Assembly (NCBI GenBank): GCA_020740775.1
Contig: JAHEWK010000012.1
Location: forward strand, 868,001 to 932,000
Direction: 5' to 3'
DNA: 64,000 nt
Source: Ilyonectria destructans
Lineage: Eukaryota; Ascomycota; Sordariomycetes; Hypocreales; Nectriaceae
Positions 11,513 through 22,079 of the stretch are shown piece by piece (positions within the stretch are counted from its first letter, which is position 1; the number at the start of each line of letters is the position of its first letter). The notes below the pieces were generated by a model, which was given only the letters and a program-made list of their open reading frames with translations, did no database searches and was not told the origin of the DNA. The translations under genes and the position numbers were made by a program.

Positions 11513-12476
11513 GGCAAGCCAAGAAGTGTTCTACCAATATGGACAACTTGAATAAGATCACCAAAGACAAGAATGCCGCGATACATGTCTCCGTCTCAGC
11601 CGCAGTATGTGCAGGTTCGCCGGTTTATTGTTCAGGCCAGCATCATCTTGGCTTGTTACTCTCAACCTTCGCGCTCTCTTGAACTAAGGGTAACTGAATA
11701 AAGACTTCCTTAAGAGCGGCTAAATTATGGCAGCGTCCATGTTAGGCACCAATTCTGCAGTTAATTCATCCCCAGCAGGATCTGCTTCGATTTCCCTCCC
11801 TGCCGCTCTTTTCAAGATCGACATCGCCAACTTCCATCTATTTCCGACAAAGACTGAACGATGAATTATAGTCGTTTGACTGATCCCTATCTCTTGGGTG
11901 GATAACAAGCGGGCGGCAGCGGCAGGGAGTCTCAAGATTCACATCAGCAGCAACACATTATTGCAGCGTGACAAAAGTTGTTGATTTACACACGTAAGGG
12001 GTAGCGGTGGAGCCCAAATGTACGACACGGCGCGTTGGGCATCAGGTTCATTGCTATTTAAGAATGATCCCTTGCGAAATGATATGATGTTAGATAGCTA
12101 GTAGGGAAAAAAATACGGCTTGACTGGTTTCCCAACCCCACCATGGGAGTGTTATTTTGGAAGTGAGGTGTTCTTGCTAGTGTTGACCTGTTGGGTTGAG
12201 AGCTCGAGGCAGAGATGTATGAGCAAGAACTCAGGTACATGAACTAATGTATCCCTGTGCATTGACTGCAACGCTAAGGGTGTGAGTCCATATACAGCCT
12301 GTAAGTTTCCCTAAGTAGGTCTTAAACCACTCTGTAACAAGTGGCATTGATAGAGCCAGGCGGGCGACTTTTACAATTTGACTAAAGTCTTTGCACTGAG
12401 GATAATTTAACCCAATGTGATAAAAGAACAAGCTGTATTTCTTCTTCAGAATTAATGCTGAAGAGTACAAAATGCA
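11513..12476. other. Spacer with short unrecognised frames
   Basis: A minus-strand frame at 11720-11935 (71 codons) has a faint helix-turn-helix look but is too short to call. The rest is moderately AT-rich and shows no gene. Confidence 0.35.
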
Positions 12477-13448
12477 TTACGATATTTCGCAATCGTCGCT
12501 ACTTTCGCCAATTTCTTTTAATCGGGATTCGGTGTCCTCCTTAGCCGGCAGTGCCCGAGCCTGAAAATGGCTAGTCCCTCTCTGCAAATCGTCCTCAGGA
12601 TGAAGTTGGCTGTAAATGATGCGAAGAGGATCAACCTTAGGCCTACACACGAGTGAGAAGACTTTTTCGGCGATAAAGACCTTGCCGTATTGTGCATATA
12701 AACAGATAGCCATTAAGTAAGCCAGGGGCCACATAGTTGATCTGAGGAATATGGCTAAGAGAAGTGTAGGGGATAGTTCCACCGATGTGAGTACTATTGA
12801 CTCGATGGCAAGAGGCATAGGCAACAACGGTCTTTCTAGACGCCCAAGCCGAAGGTACGACAATTTCTCGAACTCCCGGCATCGTCGAAGTAGTACTTCA
12901 TTGCTCATCTCGGGTGGAATAGATGCGACGCCCTGGAATATATCGTCCTGATGGAGAGGCATTCGAATGCACTCGAGGAGTCGGACGCAAAACTTTTGGT
13001 AATTGTCAGATAAAGGCTTGTAGACCATCCCGAAATTGCTGACTGGTCATGGTTAGCTTAGAATCATCTAAGACGTGGGATATTGCATACTGTATCTCTC
13101 GATGGATTGGTTGTCGAGACATGAATAGCCAATCGGGCTTTTTGTTAAAACCCATCCTTCTCCCTCAAAGGACCTCTGGCCCTTGATCGCGGTCCCTAGG
13201 TGGACTTTCTCAACCTCATGCAAGAACCGTGTGTCATATTCGCCTCCAACAACAAGACCCCAGTGGCGGACTGGCGACCACGACAGTGGGACGGTTGGGT
13301 GGTCGTTTAACGGTCGTGTAGCAAGAAACACAGGCCGAATACCAACGGTTGAGAGTGACGGGATGTTCCGCGGAACACAAAAAGTGTTGACGACGGCGCT
13401 TATTTGCGGGTGCTGGATCAACTCTGCCGCTGGGTGGGAAACGATCAT
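12477..13448 (-). CDS. PPPDE/DUF862-like papain-fold fungal protein, hypothetical
   Basis: Exons 13091-13448 and 12477-13042 give 307 residues. The core is the pattern shared with fungal PPPDE-like putative peptidases: RPVFLATRPL, then RHWGLVVGGEY (a His in the HWG position), then after the intron FGMVYKPLSDNYQKFCVRLLECI, the position where relatives carry NNCQxFV with the catalytic Cys. Here the NNCQ block reads DNYQKFC, so the usual Cys-Gln arrangement is altered and activity is doubtful. The C-terminal 80 residues include two hydrophobic stretches. The frame immediately upstream, separated by one in-frame TGA, holds a cullin-like segment. Could be a real gene with a later start or part of a decayed larger one. 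Confidence 0.5.
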
Positions 13449-13451
13449 CTT

Positions 13452-13790
13452 TCACGTTGGAAATTTCAGCCTCTGTTGAACCTTTGGAAATAGGAAGCTA
13501 TCCCAGCGAGAGAGAAATAAGTCTGCGAAGTGTGGATGCTCGCGCCCCACGAGCGCTTCTGACCCGCGCCAATTAAAATACATGAATACATCGTCAATTT
13601 TGCTGGTTATGGCGGTGAATCGGTCAGAAGTTTGGATAAAGGAGATCAGCAAATCCTCGTCACTGCGCGCTGTCAGATCGTGTGCAACCTCCGATAGGTA
13701 TTCCTCGGAAAGAGCAATTAAAGCGTTGTGCAGCGCGACTGTCGTACCAGGCCGCTGGCAAATTATGTAAACAGTTCTTGACCGCCTGTT
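13452..13790 (-). pseudogene. Cullin-like N-terminal fragment
   Basis: About 105 codons after a plausible acceptor (ctaacag). The peptide has the look of a first cullin repeat: a Tyr/His-rich helix (TTVALHNALIAL), then SDRFTAITSKIDDVFMYF matching the cullin pattern of an aromatic, then I.DVLMYMD, then HFADLFLSRWD matching the lGLxxFRD helix. It ends in TGA, and the next codons continue in the same frame into the PPPDE-like gene. No cullin C-terminal or neddylation region is present. Likely a remnant; the cullin assignment is by pattern only. Confidence 0.35.
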
Positions 13791-14913
13791 AGAGAATAGA
13801 GACTAGACTTGAGGTGTCTTTTGAAAATACCTGTAGTCACGCCGAACTACATCGGGGGCCCTTTAGTCTCAGTTGTGCAACGAGAGGTGCCATGTATGAA
13901 TACCTACATTCAATAATAATCCCACACCTGCACCGCTAAACACTTTAGAAAGGGAATCTTTGAGCGGAGGCCAGCTGTGGGGCGTTATTCACATGTCCTG
14001 ATCGGACTGTCGGGTGAAAGAACTCATAGTGTAGTGAAAATGGGCTTCGCGCGCGCCACGGGGCGGCAAAGATGGCGGGGCCGCCCCCTACGAAGCATGG
14101 TGCTCAGGATAGAGGGTTCTAGACGATTAAAGTTGCTAAAGGCTTGAGGATATTGTATGGATGCAATATAATAAACGGACCCGCTCGATTCGAGAATGGG
14201 TAAAGCAGATGTCGATCAGAATGGGGTCGCCGTTACCCAAGATCGAGGAGATGGATTGAAGAGAAGTTCGAGACCGCATCTCAAACGGGGAGGGGAGCAG
14301 CTTAGTATTCCCCACTGGAGCTGGAGTGGCTGCGCCGCTTAGGCAGATTTAGACAAGGGCGAACTCACAGCCGACACCACGGCCTCCTCATCACTTGTCC
14401 AAGGCACCCCTCGAGTCATCTCCGCCTTCGTCAAATATGCCCTGCGTACTATATAGAGGTGTTTCCTAGCACGAAGCCGCCTCGTGTTAGGATACTTAGT
14501 CGAATTCGGTTTTTATAAGTTAGTATGCCGTCAGAGGATACGCTGGTTCAATCAAGTGATGCTAATAAGAGCTGCCACTCAGTTAGCGGCCGAATAGCCG
14601 GGTTTGCATACGCCTATCCTCCCGCTCTACGGTGAGGTAAGCCACCACTGAAGCATGCATAGCCCTACCTGTGGCATAGCGTCATCGCCTTGTTCTCCTG
14701 ACCGCTAGGATACACTAAGTCCCAGATCGGTAGGAGACTGGCTTATAACTTAAGCCCTACGCCCCGCTCCGAGCACTCGCCAAACCATCTCAGCCCGCGT
14801 TATATGTATATTTGTATTCCCCTGCAGATCACTTTGACTCCTCGCAACCTCCGCCGAACTTGACAAAATTATCCGGTTCAATCTATTGCACATCCATCTG
14901 GAGCGCTCTGACG
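13791..14913. other. Intergenic, no supported gene
   Basis: About 1.1 kb with a GC-rich patch near 14046-14095 and no frame with recognisable content. Probably the promoter region of the membrane-protein gene at 14914. Confidence 0.4.
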
Positions 14914-15610
14914 ATGACTCCCCCCAAACGTTCCTTCATCAATCGGTTCGGGCCGTGGCGTGCGGCATCGGACTCCATCCAAGATTTCCTTAGCAACCCG
15001 AATGACAAATGGATGACGAGTAAACTCGCTGAATTAACCGTTGTAAACATCACAGTAGGTTGGCCGAAACTTAAAGGCCACTATGTTTGTTGACCGGCTC
15101 AGGGCGCCCTAGTAGCCAGCGTCGTCAGTGGCGCGTTGTCGTGGCCGGCGGTGGATAATGCACCATGGACTACAAAAGCACTATTCTACTCAACCCTGAT
15201 ACTTTCACTTGCTTCTATATCGGCCGCAACGCAACAGAGCATTGCATTGTATCGAATAGGTGGGAATGATAGTGGTCTCGAGGTCCTGCAAAATCTCCTT
15301 AAAAGGCGAGGCTCTCAAAATGCCAGCAGGCTCCAGGCATATACATGGCAAATGCCTGTCATGCTACTCAACGTTGGCATATTCTTGTTTCTGCTAGGCC
15401 TCATGATACTGATCTGGAACCGCGCGGCTCAAGACCTAACATGGGATCAGCATTCAAAGGCATGTGTTTATTGACCTCTAACTCGTCTGCTTTCGCTCAC
15501 TAACATTCTGGTGATAGATTGCTTTTGTTGCCAGCCTAGCTGGGCTCTTTGCTCTTGTCAATTATATAGTCGGAGCTATATCACTTTATCAGGTTGGAGA
15601 TACGCAGTAG
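14914..15610 (+). CDS. Four-helix fungal membrane protein, unknown function
   Basis: Exons 14914-15054, 15103-15459 and 15518-15610 give 196 residues. Four hydrophobic segments are visible: one after the first splice (GALVASVVSGAL), one around LFYSTLILSLASISA, a strong one at MPVMLLNVGIFLFLLGLMI, and a C-terminal one at FVASLAGLFALVNYIVGAIS. A cytosolic-looking amphipathic loop with basic and Gln residues lies between the second and third. The upstream in-frame extension has no ATG, so 14914 is the start. The second intron only works with a GC donor (AAG|GCATGT); the adjacent GT donor would destroy the last membrane helix. I do not recognise a named family and propose no function. Confidence 0.6.
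15460..15517 (+). other. Probable GC-AG intron in the membrane-protein gene
   Basis: A 58-nt intron read as GCATGT...GATAG. The GT donor three bases later would give a Cys/Trp-rich peptide, whereas the GC donor gives a clean membrane helix. Confidence 0.5.
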
Positions 15611-16173
15611 AGTCAGTTGTGGCTGGTCTGGAAATGCTCTGTTGACACAATGAGTCAATGCTGTGCCAGAACTGGATGAAGGAGATAAAGTGACGCAGAC
15701 CCAGATGCCCCAGTGGATAAATAGCGAGATCCGCATGTTTTGAGACATATTTTAGAATCCTTCATCGCCAGAGGAGTTGGTCGTCTTATTATAATTCAAG
15801 CAAGTACTTTCCAATTTCGTCTTCACCGGCTCAATTCTGTTCTTGCGAAAATCATCACAGACCTGCAATCCAACTTGGGAATGTTCCAGACAGCCAAACA
15901 TGGAGATTTAAGTAAAGTACTGATGCCAAATTATTGTAAGTATGTCCCCATAAAATGTGGATATATTTAGTTTTCTTTCTAGCCTTGCTCAATATCCGAT
16001 AGATCAAAGCTCTATAGTAGTTGCAAACAATAGGGTCACACATTTATCACTACACCCAGTACCAGAAGATACAGTAGCTCGTACAATAAGGAAATTTGGA
16101 TTATTTATAGTAGAAACTTCGGGTGACGTCGATTCTCAAGAACTGAGTCTTAAGAAGGCAAGGAGCCGGGAGA
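15611..16173. other. AT-rich spacer between convergent genes
   Basis: Markedly AT-rich, with small frames of AT-biased codons (for example 15957-16226) but no recognisable protein. May include an old degenerate sequence. Confidence 0.4.
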
Positions 16174-17655
16174 TCAAGCCACCAGGACCTCTACTTCGCG
16201 ATTGTCAGCGTTATGATCAGGAATAAGTTTGAGATAAGGGCGGACCAACGTCTTTTTCTCAGTAAAAGGTTCCTTCTTGAGGACTTCTTCAACCTCTTTA
16301 TATGCGTCATATCCGTATAGCCAAGGCTGGACTTCCGGACACGTCCATCGACTGGGGAATGGTCCCTTGAGTTCCTTTCCAAGCTGCGATAGGAATAGCT
16401 CATCTCGGGCTTCTTGCTCAGGGCCATTCATCATGTGAAAAGCTGCCCGCTGGTACCAAGTCATGTTAGAATGTATTTCCAATCGGGGCTTCTCGGCTAG
16501 ACTCACCTGCTTAAAGGTTTCCTTAACAATCGCCTCACCTCTCGCCTTGCGGAGGCGTTCGTAACGCATCAGTGCCTGTGGCAACTGCGATTTTGTTTGG
16601 ATGTGGCCCAACAGGAGGCCTAATACTGCACCATCTTCGACAGCAGAGTTTGCTCCTTGTGCGAGGTATGGGAGCATGGGGTGACAGGCGTCCCCCACGA
16701 ATACGAAATTCTTCTTATCATTTACCCACGAAGGCAACTCGTTTCCTGTTAATCAAATTAGTAACTCCATCAAGATTCATCAAGGGAATGCCTTACGATG
16801 CATCAACCTCCACTTGTCGACACTCTCCACAACGTTGAGAAATTTGGTCAAGATTGGATCCCAGTCCTTGAACAGTTCCCTAATCTCATCCACGGACCCA
16901 GCTTGTCGGCTCACACCTTCTGGGAGGTCATCCGGCACCAGCAAGACGATGTTATACATTTCTCCGCCACGGAGCGAGTAGCCAACGGCGTGCGCTCCGG
17001 GGCCGATCCAGAAGTGGACAGATGGGTTCTTGACCCATTCTTGAAGCTCTGGGTCCTTAATCTGGTCCAGGCTAAGAACAATGCGGTACGCCAGGTCTCC
17101 GGTGTGTTTCGGTTCGTCCTTCGTCCCCAAAAACAAGTTGCGGCTCCGAGACCAAATGCCGTCGGCGGCGATAATCAAGTCCGCTTTGGCAGTGACGCCT
17201 GACTTGGTGGTGATTTGAGGGATGCTGAAGTCGATATTTTCAACCTTTTCGCCAAAGTGGAATTTGACGCCAAGATCCTTGGCCCGATCGAACATGGACA
17301 TTTGCAGGTCAACCCGGTGGATGTCGATAAAAGGGGCTCCGTACTTGGCCCGCATCTTTTTGTCAAAGTTCTCTTCCATGGCCAGAGTTTGGCCGGTGTA
17401 TTTGTGAACGGCGAGGTAGGTCGGCTCGGCAGCCGTCTCCCAGAGCTTATCGGGTAGGCCCCATTGCTGCAAAAGGCGAGATGAGTTGGGCGTTACCTGC
17501 AGGCCGGCGCCGACTTCTGAGAGTTCCTCGGTAGACTCAAAGATCGTGACACTGTGTCCGGAGAGAGCACATGAGATGGCTGAGGCGAGGCCGCTGAGGC
17601 CGGCTCCCACGACGATGACGTCTAGTGACACTGGTGATTTTGAGTGGTGTGGCAT
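16174..17655 (-). CDS. FAD-dependent monooxygenase, salicylate-hydroxylase-like
   Basis: Exons 16797-17655, 16507-16745 and 16174-16449 give 457 residues. The three flavoprotein-hydroxylase signatures are present in order: the dinucleotide motif VVGAGLSGLASAI near 15-27, the DG motif LIIAADGIWS near 165, and the GD motif VFVGDACHPMLPYLAQG after the first splice. This is the class A, group of salicylate/6-hydroxynicotinate/zeaxanthin-epoxidase-like enzymes that add one oxygen to an aromatic or related substrate with NAD(P)H. The second intron (57 nt, GTGAGT...TACCAG) leaves the frame open when retained but inserts residues in the middle of a conserved helix. Substrate unknown; neighbours give no hint. 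Confidence 0.85.
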
Positions 17656-18815
17656 TTTGTCTACAGGCTCGGAACCGTTAGCTGGGGACTGACTCGGCTT
17701 TAGGAGGTCCTAGAGTGCCTATATTATACGTCTGGTCCTCGGGTACGACGTAGGAACGTTTCACAGCCCCCGGCAAACCCGAAATTCAACGAACCACCCG
17801 GTTTTCGTAAGCGAGGCTACGCGGCTACCAACGTCTGTGTCCATAGCAAACTTCACCTCAATGGGCTGAATGTCCACCCTCCATCCGGGGTAATAAAATG
17901 GGGCAGAGGGGATTCGTCTGGTGATCTTTCGGAAAACCCGAAAAGAAGTGGGTTTCGCTCCGGATGTTCCACAACGGGGCGCCCAGACCCCAAGGTGGGC
18001 GGACAATCCCCGCAGAGAGATCCGCGCATAATCTAGGGGATAATCTAAATAATGTTTATCGATTAGCCTAGTTAATTCGATATCTAAAGTGGACTTCGCA
18101 TTGGCTTTATATGGAGATGATAGTTACTGGAAACTGGCTACGACGGATTTACAATGTTTGTTTGGGCTCGAGGAGCTTCTCTCAGCGTCCCCCATCGCCA
18201 ACTAGGAACGCAGTCACTCGCAAACGCCAACTGCGGGCCACTTGTACACACGCAAGCGTGGCATGCAGATGCCTTCAGATACTGCGCTCCACCCACCCAT
18301 AAACTCCCGTGAGGGGCCGTGGCGTCCCCGAACCGCCGCGCTGCATAAGCCACTCGGGCTCGGGGCTCCGTTGGACCTCCCTCCGAGGCCGTGATGAATA
18401 ACCTCCGCTTACGTAGTCAGACACTTCAGAATTCATTGTGAGACTCGGAAGTCCACGACGCGGCAGTTCCCCGTCCAATTCCATTGTGGTCAAGCCCGCT
18501 TACTCATTATCAGCATTCTAGCAGGCCAACGTAGCACCGATATCCTCAGCCCACTGCTCCCTACCCATCTCCAGATTTTTATCATTCTTTCTCTTCCATT
18601 CAACTGGGTTACTTTACTTGAGACTTGAGACTTTCAAGTTCTGCACTCCCCGTCGCTTATTTTTCCCGCTCTGTACGACGCATGGTTCCTCACAACACAA
18701 TCAGGGGATCAAAATGGTGGCACGTTTTAATTGAGACCAAGGCCTATTTGGCAATTGTGTAAAATTCATTCCGTTATTTTCATTGCATCACATCATGCTT
18801 CGCTTCGCTAATAGT
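17656..18815. other. Intergenic, no supported gene
   Basis: About 1.2 kb upstream of the monooxygenase and downstream of the duplicated-domain gene. Short frames on both strands are unremarkable. Confidence 0.45.
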
Positions 18816-19867
18816 CTACAGGAGGTCAACAAGACCATCAGCAATCTGGTGGACGTTGGTTCCGAAGTTGGCAGAGTTGGTCTGGAGGTAGAGAATGCCA
18901 TCCTCAATGACAGCCTCGTTGTACGACTTGGCCATCTTGTCGACAATTCGGAAGTGGACAGCGTTGCCCTCAAGAGTCTCAACAAGACCCTCCTGAAGCA
19001 TTTCATCGCTGTCAAACTTCTGGTAGGTAAGGTAGTCGTTGAGGCCCTCGAAGTAGCCACGGACGAAGTTGCCCAGGTTGGTAGCGTAGTCGTCGCGAAC
19101 GTCAGAAGAGGCAGCGAGCTTCTCATAGACAGCCTCGAAGTTGGGCACGAGAGGGATCTCCTTGCCCAGGATCTTGTTGAGCTTCTCCTGGACGGGACCA
19201 ATCTTGGAGTCGTAGTCCTCGGCGATGGCAAGGCGGGCCGAGTGGCTCATGGGCTTAGAGGCCTGGTCGGCGGCGTTGAGGGCCTTGGTGAGGTTGCTCT
19301 TCTCCATGGCATGGTCGATGTTGGTTCCGAGGTTGCCGGCGGCGAAGATGATGGCGAGCTCGCCAGCGGGTGTGATCTTGCTGCCACAGTAGCTGAAGAG
19401 CTTCTCCTCATCGAAGTCCATGGTGATGACGTGGGCATGAGCGAGGGTGTTGATCTCGTCCTTGACGATGTCACCAGCACTAGAGATGAAGTACTTCAGC
19501 TGCCACTCAGCTCCGCTGATATAGCTACAATGGAAAGCTGGTTAGTTGTGGAGTTCAATTTCCCGAGGTGTTTGAGAGTTAGAGAGGGGGTTCAACATAC
19601 CTGGCGATGCAGGCACCCAGAGAGTTGGAGCCATAGGAGTTCTCCTCGGCATAAGGGTAGATGGAGAGGGGGTCGATGTTGATGGTCCATTCGACGCCAA
19701 GGAGATCAGAGAACTTCTTCTCCCAGTCGCCCTTGACATTCTCCCACTCATCGCGGACTATGGGGCACGGTATTAGTGATTGTCCTTGTAGAGAGGCAGA
19801 TGGATGTTGACTTACCGTTCTTGCGGACAGCAAGGGGAAGCTTGGCAGCGGGAGCAAGGCGAGACAT
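18816..19867 (-). CDS. Fungal hypothetical protein with an internally duplicated domain
   Basis: Exons 19816-19867, 19601-19757 and 18816-19524 give 305 residues. I do not recognise the family. The two halves look like copies of one domain: each starts with a Lys-rich helix leading to an LLG or ILG turn, contains a hydrophobic Gly-rich helix (LGACIASYISG; LGNFVRGYFEG), and ends with a near-identical block (NLGTNIDHAME in the first half, NFGTNVHQIAD in the second). There is no signal peptide or membrane helix. Codon use is strongly biased to C-ending codons, and the antisense strand is open for about 300 codons as a result, which fits a highly expressed cytosolic protein. A related gene lies divergently at 20809. 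Confidence 0.72.
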
Positions 19868-20808
19868 GATTGCGAGTGGTGTGGATGGAGGATTGAAGGT
19901 GAGGAAGTGAGTTTATAAGATGAGAGTGAATTAGTATTGTGATGTGATGTGATGTAGATATTCTTTCCCAAATCTTGGAGCATACAAGACGCCTTTTATC
20001 TGTTCGTTCCAGAACCCCTGAAGGCAAGCCACCATTCGGCGACCGCTCTCAGCATAGCGTCGTCGGACATGCACCCCGTGGCTCCCGCAGTGCCTGGTTG
20101 TCAGTCATGACAACAAGCATTGGAATAGCGCGATGGTTCCGCACTTGCAACTAAGCTTAGAGCTTCCAGAAACCACTGCCAGGCATCAATTGCGGGTGCA
20201 CGTGGCTGGAACTGACCAGGCTAAGCGAGCACCAGACGGTTCCAAAGGTTGAAGTCGCGGCGTGCTGCAGCGGGCGGCGCGATGGGGGCCCGCCAAGGCG
20301 AAAGCAGCAACGGCCGAGGCAGCCTTGCGTCCCAATTCACGCCCGGGTTAGCCTTGTTCGGGAGCGCGGCAGAGTTCGAGGGGGAATCTGGAGATTAAAT
20401 GAGCGACTGGTGATGTGCCGGTGCCTGGCGTCTGCCGCTTGGGGGACGCCACTCAGCCCAGCTGAAAGAGTAGCGCGTGTTTGGCGTTAGATGCGCCCCT
20501 AGAGTTTCAGCGGCGTGCAGCCGTCGCGGGGCTTTCTGCACCGGTAATTTGTTCCCCTGTGAATGCGCTGCATCCCCGCACAAACAGATGCAGGCTCAGG
20601 GGAAGTCCAGTCCTACGTAATTAGCGTCGAGGCTGAAAGGCTGAATCGCTAAAGTGACTACAGAAGCGACTCCTGAAGCTACCTGGAGCTACTAGAAGCC
20701 ATCCCCAACCATTCCTCAAAGGCAGCTCCGCATCACCGCCCCGCCCACCCCCTCATTCTCATCCCGCTCGCAATCTTCTCATTCACAACTATCAATCTCA
20801 TCGCAAGA
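19868..20808. promoter_or_regulatory. Shared divergent promoter of two related genes
   Basis: A 941-base region between start codons that face away from each other. It is GC-rich in the middle (20230-20560) and pyrimidine-rich just before 20809. No gene was seen. Confidence 0.45.
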
Positions 20809-22079
20809 ATGTCTCTGTAGGACACCCCGTTTTATCCATCTCAAGTCATCTGCTAACTCTGGCCCAATGCCAAAAGACCACTGAAAGCCAAGGTCGCTGT
20901 GCGAGACAAGTGGGAGAAGACAGACTCCCCTGTTCAGACAGCCATCAAGGAGGTCAAGGGTCTTCTTGGCCTTGACGTTCACTGTGAGCCAGAATGGCCA
21001 ATTCTCATTTCTGAATTGGAAAAGGTCTATGAGGATAAGGCCCAACTGATCGGTGCACTTGTTGGCATCCTGCAAACCTGGTTCGCGACTCTTGCCGAGA
21101 TTATCGACGATTCAACCCAAGACACCTGGTCTGAAAAGGTCGTTGAGAAGGTCAATGAGTTAACCTCGAGACTGAATGTGACTGTTGAGGTAAATTTCCT
21201 CTTGCGCTCTCGTGGCATTTCCGTAAACCTTGGAAATGCGGTGCAGCCCAGAGCGGGGTAGCTGAATATCACTGACATGGGATGCTAGGCCTCGGAGACT
21301 GAGCGAGCTTCCACGGAATGGTCTGACAGGCGCAAGGGATTTCTTGTGTGCATTCCCAAGGTCCATGTGTATCAACCGGCTCAGTTCGGATCTCTCTTCA
21401 AGGAGCAGCTTCTCGACTGCTTCGAGGAGAAGAAGAAGCCTTCACAGTCGCTGCCAATCCATTCCACCACTGGGGATGAATGGGCGGATGTAGGCATGGA
21501 TGAAGCAGCTGAGAAGCCTGTAAAGCCTACTGCAACAAAGGACACGGCATCAATTGTTGACTATCTCCCCGACGCCAACACTTTGCCCAAGCCTGGCACT
21601 CTCCTCCTCAAGCCGCCGTACCACCTCTTCATTCATGCCATCGGCAACAACAAACTTGAGATCCAGTGCTCTCATAGCGCGACCCTCGAAGTTTTATCTG
21701 ACTATCTTAAGAGATGGTGTCGGATTAACCCAAATCTCACCACCAAGGTCAGTCAGCCCCACATCACACACTATGCAAGGCACTTAAGCCATTTCGGAGC
21801 ATTTGCAACCGCTAAGGATGACCAAAATCCATTGCCAATCGAGTGCTAATCGGATCTCAGCCTCCCGCTGTCGAGATTACTCTCAACCAGGGCTCTTGCG
21901 GCTTCGGTCTGACATATGACACACTAACCCTATTCTGCGAGAATCGATATCATGGAATCTTTACGGTCTCTCCAACTCTGATTCTGCACTTGGTAGAGGG
22001 TGAGTTTGGATATGAGAGGGTGTATAGCGATGCTAGTACTTGGCAATATCGCCGGGACGCACCATTCAAGAGGGCATAG
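20809..22079 (+). CDS. Fungal hypothetical protein, paralogue-like to the divergent neighbour
   Basis: Exons 20809-20816, 20877-21189, 21289-21747 and 21861-22079 give 332 residues; the first exon is 8 nt. Residues 10-110 parallel the N-terminal half of the protein encoded at 18816-19867: VRDKWEK against VRDEWEN, then LLGLDV against LLGVEW, then a short acidic stretch and a hydrophobic Gly-Ala helix (IGALVGILQTW against LGACIASYISG). After a linker rich in Glu, Ala and Lys (about 170-200), the C-terminal part (LLLKPPYHLFIHAIG onward) has no counterpart next door. No membrane segment or signal was seen. I do not recognise the family. The last intron (113 nt) lies open in frame for 34 codons but splicing joins conserved-looking hydrophobic strands. 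Confidence 0.62.

Noticed and set aside
11720..11935. Short minus-strand frame with a faint helix-turn-helix look near the MULE gene
   Set aside because: Too short and too divergent to call a second transposase or regulator.
18783..19682. Plus-strand open frame of about 300 codons
   Set aside because: It is antisense to a well-supported three-exon gene and is kept open by that gene's strong C-ending codon bias.
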